A stretch of 64,000 bases of DNA, taken from positions 1 to 64,000 of the forward strand of contig JANXYV010000045.1 of assembly GCA_025355875.1 (NCBI GenBank). Reading direction: 5' to 3'. The notes under the pieces were generated by a model that made no database searches, had not been told where the DNA came from, and was given only the letters and a program-made list of their open reading frames with translations. The translations under genes and the position numbers were made by a program. Below, in pieces: positions 51,034-57,484 of this stretch. Every line of letters begins with the position of its first letter. Position 1 is the first letter of the stretch. The DNA is from Prolixibacteraceae bacterium. Lineage in GTDB: Bacteria > Bacteroidota > Bacteroidia > Bacteroidales > Prolixibacteraceae.

Positions 51034-51068
51034 AATATTATTACAATCGCTTGCATTGTAATAATATT
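51034..51068. promoter_or_regulatory. 35-bp operator-like palindrome
   Basis: AATATTATTACAAT (51034-51047), 7-bp spacer, ATTGTAATAATATT (51055-51068): a perfect inverted repeat. It overlaps the expected -33 region of the rightward promoter, so a bound protein would block the KilA-N gene. Confidence 0.75.
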
Positions 51069-51072
51069 GTTT

Positions 51073-51080
51073 TAAATTTG
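51073..51080 (+). promoter_or_regulatory. -7 element (TAAATTTG) of the KilA-N gene
   Basis: Matches TAnnTTTG. The -33 position (about 51050) has CTTG and falls inside the palindrome. The ATG lies 27 bp downstream. Confidence 0.6.
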
Positions 51081-51107
51081 CTCATCATTAATCTAAATAC
51101 AGTTAGT

Positions 51108-51665
51108 ATGAACATTCAAATTTTTAAGTATGATGATGTTGAGATCGAATTCGATTTCCGTCAAGGCAAAAACATGATGGTAAATGCCACTGAAATGGCA
51201 AATGCTTTCGGCAAAAAAGTGACTCACTTTTTAGAAAATGAGAACACTGAAAATTTCATTTTGGCATGTTTAAATAGTCGGAATTCCGACTTTTTGGGCG
51301 TTAAAAATCGTGAAGATTTAGTGTATGGAAAGCAAAAATCCGGCACTTGGATGCACCGTATTTTAGCACTAAAATTTGCCGCCTGGTTAAATCCAGATTT
51401 CGAAGTTTGGGTTTACTACACTATTGACCGGCTTCTTTATGAATTTGCCAACGAAATTGAAGAATCAATTAGCGAATCGATTTTACTTCAACGCGAACAA
51501 GACACCATTAAAAACAAACTGGCAAAAGAAAGTCCTGAATTTATGGAGTATTTGAGTATCGAGCAAAAAATCATCAATTCAAAGAATCGCCGTCGCAACG
51601 CTACAATCAACCGGTTCAGGGAGCGAACAGCCGATTTATTCTCAAACACCAACGTACAGAATTAA
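51108..51665 (+). CDS. KilA-N domain protein
   Basis: 185 residues from the ATG at 51108. The KilA-N domain occupies about 12-110: IEFDFRQGKNMMVNATEMANAFGKK, KSGTWMHRILALKFAAWLNPDFEVWVY. KilA-N proteins of phages are DNA-binding regulators or toxins, and P1 KilA kills its host when overproduced. The C terminus is a basic helix (NKLAKESPEFMEYL, then NSKNRRRNATINRFRERT). It is controlled from a promoter overlapped by the operator-like palindrome. The ORF could begin upstream at 51051, but this lies before the promoter. Confidence 0.85.
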   Translation: MNIQIFKYDDVEIEFDFRQGKNMMVNATEMANAFGKKVTHFLENENTENFILACLNSRNSDFLGVKNREDLVYGKQKSGTWMHRILALKFAAWLNPDFEVWVYYTIDRLLYEFANEIEESISESILLQREQDTIKNKLAKESPEFMEYLSIEQKIINSKNRRRNATINRFRERTADLFSNTNVQN

Positions 51666-51672
51666 AAACAAC

Positions 51673-51715
51673 AATCCCCCGGGTCTCAGGTGTTTAGACC
51701 ACCTGCCGGGGGATT
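51673..51715 (+). terminator. Stable hairpin after the KilA-N gene
   Basis: AATCCCCCGG pairs with CCGGGGGATT, and CAGGTG/CACCTG pair inside. No long T run follows, but position and strength fit transcript end formation. Confidence 0.6.
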
Positions 51716-51748
51716 CATTAAAAAGTATAAATTTAACACATCAAAAGT

Positions 51749-52006
51749 ATGAAAAATCAGGAAGTAAAAACCAATATTGAAGTTGGAGGTGTAATACTAA
51801 CCGAAAAAGCAATTTATAGACTTAAAATTCTTCAGGAACACGATAACGAAGGTATCGATCACATGAGTAAAATTGTTCAGATGGGAATACGCGCTATCGT
51901 TCATAACCTAGATAATTACGAGCCTGACGAAATAAAGAAAATACAATGTGTATTAACCGATTTATCCTATGTTTGCGATTGGATTGAAGATTTACAAAAG
52001 CCATGA
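51749..52006 (+). CDS. Hypothetical prophage protein
   Basis: 85 residues, helical (GVILTEKAIYRLKILQEHDNEGIDHMSK, then IQCVLTDLSYVCDWIEDLQ). Not recognised. Its stop overlaps the next start in ATGA. Confidence 0.55.
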   Translation: MKNQEVKTNIEVGGVILTEKAIYRLKILQEHDNEGIDHMSKIVQMGIRAIVHNLDNYEPDEIKKIQCVLTDLSYVCDWIEDLQKP

Positions 52007-52134
52007 CCCCAGCCGAATACAAAACCCGCCTGTTTTCGTTGCTTGATCAACTTAAACAGGAGCTTCAGCCACACGAGCGCGAAGCCATTACCGAAGAAAT
52101 AAAGGAAATAATTGAAGCACTGATCCCTGATTAA
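52003..52134 (+). CDS. Small helical protein
   Basis: 43 residues (MTPAEYKTRLFSLLDQLKQE, then EREAITEEIKEIIEALIPD), amphipathic helix-turn-helix-like hairpin. It overlaps the preceding stop by 4 bp (ATGA), which supports real translation. Below the length at which most gene callers report. Confidence 0.5.
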   Translation: MTPAEYKTRLFSLLDQLKQELQPHEREAITEEIKEIIEALIPD

Positions 52135-52138
52135 AAAA

Positions 52139-52217
52139 AAGTGCCTAGAGTTCGGAATGCCGAGAGCGCCTAAAGTTGGATTTACTTTAGGCACTTCGCA
52201 TTTTAGGCGCTCCGAAC
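52139..52217 (+). other. Element with mutually exclusive hairpins
   Basis: GCCTAAAGT (52168-52176) can pair with ACTTTAGGC (52184-52192). Alternatively GCGCCTAAA (52166-52174) pairs with TTTAGGCGC (52202-52210), extended by GTTCGGA (52150-52156) with TCCGAAC (52211-52217). AAGTGCCTA (52139-52147) can also pair with TTAGGCACTT near 52187-52196. The competing stems lie about 60 bp before the gene that precedes the portal gene. Confidence 0.5.
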
Positions 52218-52274
52218 TTCTTAACCTGTCCTTTCTCCGCCCTTCTCCCCGCACTATCTTTCTAAAAAAAAGAT

Positions 52275-52499
52275 ATGCTGCACCTGGCACAAGCACGAAA
52301 AATTATTGAGAGCCATCAGCCCTTTTCCTGTTCATTCTGGAAGAAGAACGGCGAAATTGTACATGCCCAAAACGTGGTATGCACCAGCTCTTACTTTCAC
52401 GGCAACACCTTTAACCTCAAATTTCTCGATTCCGAAGAATTCAGGAAAGTAAAGGCCGTGCTCATTTTCAACGTATGCGACGAGGAGGTATTTGTATGA
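52275..52499 (+). CDS. Hypothetical prophage protein before portal
   Basis: 74 residues (ARKIIESHQPFSCSFWKKNGEIVHAQNVVCTS, then VLIFNVCDEEVFV), beta-rich. Not recognised. The portal start overlaps its stop in ATGA. Confidence 0.55.
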   Translation: MLHLAQARKIIESHQPFSCSFWKKNGEIVHAQNVVCTSSYFHGNTFNLKFLDSEEFRKVKAVLIFNVCDEEVFV

Positions 52500-53926
52500 G
52501 AACGACACCAGGCATGAGAAAACCACCTGCGCCACCTAAGCCGCGTTCGGTGGCTGAGCCTGTCGAAGCCGATTTCGCTTCTTTCGGGGTGCATGTTATC
52601 CAAGGCGTAAACGATAAGTTTGGTTCAATCATCACCGAAGACACCAAACGCATTTTCGATTACGAGGAAGTAAAGCCGGTGAAGGCAAAAGAAGGTTTCC
52701 GGGGTTACGTTCCCTGGGGCTCAGATAACGAACAGCCGCTTCAGATACTCGAAAAAATCAGGGATGACGAAGTGATGTCATCAAACATGTGGTTCAATAT
52801 AACTACTGGTTATGGCCGCGGATTCAAGGTAACCAAGCCTGATGGAACTCCGGTAACTGATGAAGCCATCCGTAAGTTTTTCAGGCGCAACAACATGACC
52901 AAATTATGGCTCGAACAGTTTACCGACATCAAGCATTTCTATTTTTCGGTGCTGGTCATTATCCTGGATACTGAAGGGAAACAGATCGTACAGATCCGGC
53001 ACAAAGAAGCGGTGAATTGCCGGTTCGAAACCTGCGATCCGGAAACCGGAAACATTGAACATGTTTTCTATGCAAACTGGAAATCTAAGCCTAAAGATGA
53101 TGAGATTGAAGCCATCCCATTGCTCGAAATGGATGATCCGATCACTGATTTATTAGTTCGCCTGGGAATTGAACCGAATGATGATGGCGAAACTCAGAAA
53201 CAAACGACTGAACGCAAATTCGCGATCGTGAACCGGATCCCGACTGCAGGCGAAAAGTATTACCCGTTCCCATACTACTGCTCTACCTTCAATTCAGGCT
53301 GGGCAAAGTTGAAAGCCATGATTCCGGTGGCTAAAGTGGCTCAAATGACCAACGGAATGGTGATTAAATACCTGGTAGAGTTGCACAAGGATTATTTCTA
53401 TAAACTCTGCGAAGGCGAAGGGATTACCGACCCGATAAAAAAGAAGGAGCGCCGGAAACTGGAAATCGAAAACATTAAAAACTTCCTCTCCGGAATCGAC
53501 AATCAGAATAAATCATGGTTCTCCACTTACTACATCGATCCGAATGGAAAAGAACAAAAGATGGTTCGCATCGAGCTCCTGGATAAGGACAAAGCGGGAG
53601 GCGACTACATCGAAGATTCGGAAGAAGCGGCCAACATCGTTTCGTATGCCATGGGCGTTCACCCCTCGCTGATCGGAAGCTCTCCGGGCAAAAACAAATC
53701 GATTAACGGCACCGAAGCCAGGGAACTGTTCACGATGAAGCAAGCGCTTGAGCGCCCAACCCGCGACATCATGATTGCACCTTATTACCTCCTGAATGAG
53801 GTGAATAAATGGGATTTGGAATATGACATTCCAGATCTGATGCTCACCACGCTCGACCAGAAAACCGATGCCAAAGTAGTAAGTACCAAGGACGGCCTCC
53901 CCAACCCCTCCGAAGGAGGGGCTTAA
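52496..53926 (+). CDS. Phage portal protein
   Basis: 476 residues. Portals form the ring at one capsid vertex through which DNA passes. Seen: PWGSDNEQPLQILEKIRDDEVMSSNMWFNITTGYGRGF, a long insert, QMTNGMVIKYLVELH, and a C-terminal helix GTEARELFTMKQALERPTRDIMIAPYYLLNEV. That pattern (a clip/wing followed by a helical stem) fits Bacteroidota phage portals. Two oddities: AEPVEA near residue 20 is encoded by a REP-like repeat, and the last residues (GLPNPSEGGA) and the stop lie inside a GC-rich palindrome. Confidence 0.75.
   Translation: MRTTPGMRKPPAPPKPRSVAEPVEADFASFGVHVIQGVNDKFGSIITEDTKRIFDYEEVKPVKAKEGFRGYVPWGSDNEQPLQILEKIRDDEVMSSNMWFNITTGYGRGFKVTKPDGTPVTDEAIRKFFRRNNMTKLWLEQFTDIKHFYFSVLVIILDTEGKQIVQIRHKEAVNCRFETCDPETGNIEHVFYANWKSKPKDDEIEAIPLLEMDDPITDLLVRLGIEPNDDGETQKQTTERKFAIVNRIPTAGEKYYPFPYYCSTFNSGWAKLKAMIPVAKVAQMTNGMVIKYLVELHKDYFYKLCEGEGITDPIKKKERRKLEIENIKNFLSGIDNQNKSWFSTYYIDPNGKEQKMVRIELLDKDKAGGDYIEDSEEAANIVSYAMGVHPSLIGSSPGKNKSINGTEARELFTMKQALERPTRDIMIAPYYLLNEVNKWDLEYDIPDLMLTTLDQKTDAKVVSTKDGLPNPSEGGA
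52552..52570. repeat. REP-like palindrome inside the portal gene
   Basis: GGCTGAGCCTGTCGAAGCC, in frame, coding for AEPVEA. Confidence 0.75.
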
Positions 53927-53930
53927 AAAG
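53895..53930. repeat. GC-rich palindrome at the portal stop
   Basis: CCTCCCCAACCCCTCC-gaa-GGAGGGGCTTAAAAAG. The repeat encodes the end of the portal protein and its TAA. Confidence 0.75.
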
Positions 53931-53953
53931 AAGAAATAAAATTCTGCATAAAT

Positions 53954-54025
53954 ATGAAATACAACTTAATTACGGAGCGCCCAAACTCCCTCTCCTTTGG
54001 AGAGGGCTGGGGTGAGGCTATATGA
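53954..54025 (+). CDS. Possible 23-residue leader peptide
   Basis: MKYNLITERPNSLSF... ends at a TGA that overlaps the ATG of the next gene (54022). Two thirds of it is encoded by the GC-rich palindrome at 53980-54018. It may be a translated leader that couples to the following gene, or chance. Confidence 0.3.
   Translation: MKYNLITERPNSLSFGEGWGEAI
53980..54018. repeat. GC-rich palindrome before the 54022 gene
   Basis: CCAAACTCCCTCTCC-ttt-GGAGAGGGCTGGGGTGAGGC, the same family as 53895-53930. It ends 3 bp before the start codon. Confidence 0.7.
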
Positions 54026-54873
54026 TACTCAGAACAATTGATCAACTGAAAATCGTTGTGCCAACCATCATCGAGATGGATGAATTCAGCGATTTTGAAC
54101 CTTACGTCCGGAGCGCCGAACTGTGGATTAAAAACCAGGTACTTGGTAAAGATCTTTATGATTTGGTAAACGCACTTACCGATCCGGTGGCTGAGTCAGT
54201 CGAAGCCGATTTGCTTTTGCTTTGCAGGTCAGTAATCGGAAATCATGCCTATTGGGATGCTATTCCTTTTCTGGATCTCATACATACCAACAATGGATTT
54301 GCTGTTATTTCGGCAACAAACAAAGTTCCGGCCAGTAAAGAGCGCGTTGAGCGCCTTCGCGAACAGTGCCTGATCAGGAGGGATTCTGAAGTTGAATTAT
54401 TGATTGCTTTTCTGGAAGATCATCCCGATTATCACGATGACTGGAAATCTTCACCGGCCTATTCGGTAATGACCGACTGCCTGATCCGTACCGCTACCGA
54501 ACTGGCACAATATGGAAATTGGGAAGGAACCCGCCGCGATTTCCTGAAACTTAGGCCAAAGCTGATTCAGGAAACGATGACCCGACTGGAGCCGGTATTC
54601 TCGAAAGATTACATCGACGAATTAATAGAAAAGCAACGTGACGGTGATGTAACTAATGGCGACCTAAAGATAATTGTTCTCCTGAAGTATGCCCTTGGAT
54701 CGCTGATCAATGGTAATACCGAAGCTGCTGCTAAAATTGCCGGTGATGCTCTGCGCTACATCGACAATCATTCTGCCGATTTCGCAACCTACGCCGCCAG
54801 TGGCGAATACCTGGCCCGGATGGCAGCCGATTACGTGAATACTACTGATGCCAAAATCTTTTCAAGCCTGTAG
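54022..54873 (+). CDS. DUF6712-like head-tail connector protein (inferred)
   Basis: 283 residues. The N-terminal third (TIDQLKIVVPTIIEMDEFSDFEPYVRSAELWIKNQVLGKDLYDLV) has the pattern of DUF6712 proteins of Bacteroidota phages, which resemble head-tail connectors. The rest is helical. The position after the portal gene agrees with this. DPVAESVEADL near residue 56 is encoded by a REP-like repeat (54189-54207). Confidence 0.65.
   Translation: MILRTIDQLKIVVPTIIEMDEFSDFEPYVRSAELWIKNQVLGKDLYDLVNALTDPVAESVEADLLLLCRSVIGNHAYWDAIPFLDLIHTNNGFAVISATNKVPASKERVERLREQCLIRRDSEVELLIAFLEDHPDYHDDWKSSPAYSVMTDCLIRTATELAQYGNWEGTRRDFLKLRPKLIQETMTRLEPVFSKDYIDELIEKQRDGDVTNGDLKIIVLLKYALGSLINGNTEAAAKIAGDALRYIDNHSADFATYAASGEYLARMAADYVNTTDAKIFSSL
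54189..54207. repeat. REP-like palindrome inside a coding frame
   Basis: GGCTGAGTCAGTCGAAGCC, coding for AESVEA. Confidence 0.75.
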
Positions 54874-54911
54874 CCCCACCCCAACCCTCCCCAAAGGGGA
54901 GGGCTTAAAAA
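54873..54911. repeat. GC-rich palindrome after the 54022 gene
   Basis: GCCCCACCCCAACCCTCCCC-aaa-GGGGAGGGCTTAAAAA, between the stop at 54873 and the next start at 54921. Confidence 0.75.
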
Positions 54912-54920
54912 AACGCAACG

Positions 54921-55781
54921 ATGAAAATTATAGATAAAAAACAACAGAATAGTTCTTCCTCCTCCCCCTCGGGGAGGCCGGGTGGGGCTCTTAGGCTTTT
55001 TATCCCTGAAAAGTTGAGTGAATTGTCTCCCGATCAGCTTCGGTATATTTCTCGCCTTTACCTGATGGGCTATTCTGAAACTGAATTCCTGGTGAAAGCG
55101 CTGTTTTATCTCACCGGATTAAAATTGCTCCCTTCGATACGCTACGCTACTCAGGGAGCGGCGCTGCCTGAGCGCGAAGCAGTCGAAGGCGGGTCGTACT
55201 GGTGTACTCATGATTCGATGAAAAAGCCGTTTGTTCTGGATGCCAATCAGATTTCAGAAATGAAAAAAGCGGTCGATTATCTTCTCCAGTCTGATGAAGT
55301 AAAGCCGTTATCCTGGATCGGTTTTGCCCGTGCGCGTCAGTACCGACTGTATAACGCCACTTTCGAAGAATACCTGATGGCCGAAAACTATTATTTCGCC
55401 TATATCGAGACAAAAAAGGATGAACACCTGGATAACCTGATATCGTGCCTTTATCGTCGGCCATGGCACCAGTGGAATGCTGAAAAGATACAGAAGCGGG
55501 CCAAACAGTTCCGGAATGTGGATCCAGCAATAAAATACACGGTTTTTATGTGGTACATCGGGTTCAGAACCTACGTTCCCAAACGCTGCAAAGCCTTATT
55601 TTCTTCGAAAGGTTCAGGAAAAAGGAGGCCATTCAACCCGCGCGAATACATTAACGGTATGATTCATCAGTTGAACAATGGTGACATCACCATTAAAGAA
55701 AAGCTCCTGAAGCAACCCATTTGGGATGCCCTCGACGAACTGGAACAACGTGCCATCGACTTTGAATCGAGCCTCCCCTAA
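54921..55781 (+). CDS. Hypothetical tail-module protein with repeat-encoded segments
   Basis: 286 residues, no known domain. Mostly helical (EKLSELSPDQLRYISRLYLMGYSETEFLVKALFYL, then FEEYLMAENYYFAYIETKKDEHLDNLISCLYRRPWHQWN). Three parts come from repeats: SSSSPSGRPGGA near residue 11-22 (GC-rich palindrome), SIRYATQGAALPEREAVEGG near 73-92 (REP-like pair) and the end SLP plus the stop (palindrome at 55770). The uninterrupted frame suggests that the insertions are tolerated. Confidence 0.65.
   Translation: MKIIDKKQQNSSSSSPSGRPGGALRLFIPEKLSELSPDQLRYISRLYLMGYSETEFLVKALFYLTGLKLLPSIRYATQGAALPEREAVEGGSYWCTHDSMKKPFVLDANQISEMKKAVDYLLQSDEVKPLSWIGFARARQYRLYNATFEEYLMAENYYFAYIETKKDEHLDNLISCLYRRPWHQWNAEKIQKRAKQFRNVDPAIKYTVFMWYIGFRTYVPKRCKALFSSKGSGKRRPFNPREYINGMIHQLNNGDITIKEKLLKQPIWDALDELEQRAIDFESSLP
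54953..54989. repeat. GC-rich palindrome inside the 54921 gene start
   Basis: TTCTTCCTCCTCCCCC-tc-GGGGAGGCCGGGTGGGGCT, coding for SSSSPSGRPGGA. Confidence 0.75.
55130..55190. repeat. REP-like pair inside the 54921 gene
   Basis: CCCTTCGATACGCTACG followed by CTACTCAGGG, then GCCTGAGCGCGAAGC followed by AGTCGAAGGC (55166-55190). The second unit equals the one at 39528-39550 apart from the flanks. Confidence 0.75.
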
Positions 55782-55806
55782 CCCCTCCGAAGGAGGGGGA
55801 TAAAAA
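55770..55806. repeat. GC-rich palindrome at the stop of the 54921 gene
   Basis: CCTCCCCTAACCCCTCC-gaa-GGAGGGGGATAAAAAC. The stop codon (TAA at 55779-55781) lies inside it. Confidence 0.7.
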
Positions 55807-55833
55807 CGCTACTTTCAACGAAAAATCAAAAAT

Positions 55834-56364
55834 ATGACAAGTATAAACAACAACGGAGGTTCTTCCTCCTCCCCTTCGGGGAGGCCGGGTGGGGCTTTCG
55901 ATCCAATTCAATACATGCAGGCGCTTCATTCAAAACTGAAGCTCACGAACTCCAAATATAAGTTTTGCCGGGTTTCAGGAGTCAACGCCCTGGAAGAAGT
56001 ATTGGAAAACTTCAAAAAAGCAAAATACTTTTTTGCGGTCGACGACAGCCAGGACGGGGTTACTTTCCGATCAAGTGGCGCTTATTTCGAACGCAAACAG
56101 TATTCGGTTTACGTGTTGGGCCGTGCCGATTATGGCAACATGGACCAACGCGAAGAGATTTTATCTGAAGCAAAAACAATCTTCCGGAGCATCCTATCCC
56201 GCCTGATCAAAGATAAGCTGACAATTCCTGTACTTTCGGCCGAAAACATCCGGTTCTTCGAGGTCCCACCCGCGTTCGCTTTCGGCACTTCCGGCCTGTA
56301 CTTCATTTTCACCATTGAGCAACCCGTAAATCTCATATTTGATGCCGCAGAATGGACAAGTTGA
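55834..56364 (+). CDS. Tail-completion-like protein
   Basis: 176 residues. After a repeat-encoded start (MTSINNNGGSSSSPSGRPGGA) comes an alpha/beta protein (PIQYMQALHSKLKLTNSKYKFCRVSGVNALEEVLENFKKAKYFFAVDD, then YSVYVLGRADYGNMDQREEILSEAKTIFRSIL). The pattern is that of small tail-terminator or neck proteins. Position between connector-like genes and the tape measure agrees. Overlaps the next gene by 23 bp. Confidence 0.55.
   Translation: MTSINNNGGSSSSPSGRPGGAFDPIQYMQALHSKLKLTNSKYKFCRVSGVNALEEVLENFKKAKYFFAVDDSQDGVTFRSSGAYFERKQYSVYVLGRADYGNMDQREEILSEAKTIFRSILSRLIKDKLTIPVLSAENIRFFEVPPAFAFGTSGLYFIFTIEQPVNLIFDAAEWTS
55860..55896. repeat. GC-rich palindrome inside the 55834 gene start
   Basis: TTCTTCCTCCTCCCC-tt-CGGGGAGGCCGGGTGGGGCTT, coding for SSSSPSGRPGGA as in the preceding gene. 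Confidence 0.75.
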
Positions 56365-56887
56365 TATTAACGCAACACTCGGCGCTTGGGCAAGCATTGT
56401 AATACAGAAATTTCATGCAAAAATTACTGAGCTGAAGATTTATGACAAGGGGAATCTCGATCATTCATTAATGCAGGAATTACTTGTCAATGCCGGGGTC
56501 GATATTGATAAAATCGAATTCAGCTTCAAACTTTACGGTATTTTTGTTGACATGGGCGTTGGAAAGGAGATTTCAAAAAGAAATTCAGGCGATCTCGGAT
56601 ATACTCCAACCCGACAACCTAAAGAATGGTTTTCAAAGAAATATTACGGGCAAGTGATGAAGCTGCGCGAGATACTGATAGAAAAGTACTCAAAAGCAAT
56701 CACATTCTCGATGATAAATACGCTACAAGCCGATTTAGATCAGCGTTTTAACGATAGATTAACCGCTCGTACAGTATCAAATCTCAGGTCGGTTCGTTAC
56801 AGAGAGGTAACAAACAACCGTAGTATGAGAAATTATAGGAAGGGTTTGGGTGGATATTTTTATGATGGTGTGTGGAAATCAGTGTAA
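56342..56887 (+). CDS. Tail-module protein, unknown
   Basis: 181 residues from the ATG at 56342. DINATLGAWASIVIQKFHAKITELKIYDKGNLDHSLMQELLVN begins the chain and a basic end (NNRSMRNYRKGLGGYFYDGVWKSV) closes it. By place it could be an HK97 gp10-type or neck protein. No diagnostic motif. Confidence 0.55.
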   Translation: MPQNGQVDINATLGAWASIVIQKFHAKITELKIYDKGNLDHSLMQELLVNAGVDIDKIEFSFKLYGIFVDMGVGKEISKRNSGDLGYTPTRQPKEWFSKKYYGQVMKLREILIEKYSKAITFSMINTLQADLDQRFNDRLTARTVSNLRSVRYREVTNNRSMRNYRKGLGGYFYDGVWKSV

Positions 56888-56903
56888 TATTGCATGTTTT
56901 CAC

Positions 56904-56911
56904 TATATTTG
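56904..56911 (+). promoter_or_regulatory. -7 element (TATATTTG) of the accessory cassette
   Basis: A TAnnTTTG match 15 bp before the ATG of the 24-residue peptide and 16 bp after the preceding stop; it marks the left edge of a separately transcribed cassette. Confidence 0.55.
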
Positions 56912-56926
56912 ATAAAAATTACAGCA

Positions 56927-57001
56927 ATGGAATTCCTGGTAATATTTCTGATTTTCTTCTTCCTGATCACCTTTTCAGGTGGCGCATTAAGTAAAAAATA
57001 A
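56927..57001 (+). CDS. 24-residue hydrophobic membrane peptide
   Basis: MEFLVIFLIFFFLITFSGG followed by ALSKK: a single transmembrane helix with a lysine end, encoded 15 bp after a good promoter element. Such peptides can act as holin-like or type I toxin-like membrane disruptors, but nothing here proves it. No antisense RNA promoter was recognised. Confidence 0.4.
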   Translation: MEFLVIFLIFFFLITFSGGALSKK

Positions 57002-57200
57002 AAGGGCAGTTGCCCGTCTGGAACAATAATGTATAACCCGGTTGGTTTTCCTTTGGCATCCCACTTCTTACCTTTCTGCCATAATCATTCAGAATATATA
57101 GAAAAGATTAAATCATAAACCTTTAGATTTTAAATTTGTTAATAAAATTGAAAAACTTCTTAAAGAATCACTTTTTTATATCTTATATTAATCTTTCTCG

Positions 57201-57208
57201 TATATTTG
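57201..57208 (+). promoter_or_regulatory. -7 element (TATATTTG) before the DUF5678-like gene
   Basis: A TAnnTTTG match 29 bp before the ATG at 57238. Confidence 0.6.
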
Positions 57209-57237
57209 AACGCTTGGATTTGCAAAACACTGTAACT

Positions 57238-57474
57238 ATGCTTGAAAAGGAATTTAAATATTACCTGGATCATCAACAAGAACTTGTTGAAAAGTACAAT
57301 GGAAAGACGCTGGTCATCGTTGGAGAGGAAGTAGTTGGTATTTACGATTCTGAAGCTGCTGCATATTTTGATAGCATCACTAAATATCAGCCTGGTACTT
57401 TTCTTGTACAAAATTGTTCTCCTGGAGCTGAATCATACACTCAAACTTTCCACTCAAGAGTAATATTCGCATAA
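57238..57474 (+). CDS. DUF5678-like small protein
   Basis: 78 residues (MLEKEFKYYLDHQQELVEKYNG, then KTLVIVGEEVVGIYDSEAAAYFDSITKYQPGTFLVQ). The arrangement fits DUF5678. A longer frame upstream (from 57136) is AT-rich and would include the promoter, so the ATG at 57238 is used. The family often sits beside small retropepsin-like protease genes, as here (11 bp spacing). Its role is unknown. Confidence 0.7.
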   Translation: MLEKEFKYYLDHQQELVEKYNGKTLVIVGEEVVGIYDSEAAAYFDSITKYQPGTFLVQNCSPGAESYTQTFHSRVIFA

Positions 57475-57484
57475 ATCATAAAAT

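Noticed and set aside
56888-57135. Leftward protein-like frame (…KKWDAKGKPTGLYIIVPDG…)
   Set aside because: No start codon, and a stop directly upstream. It could be a decayed gene fragment but is too short to support.
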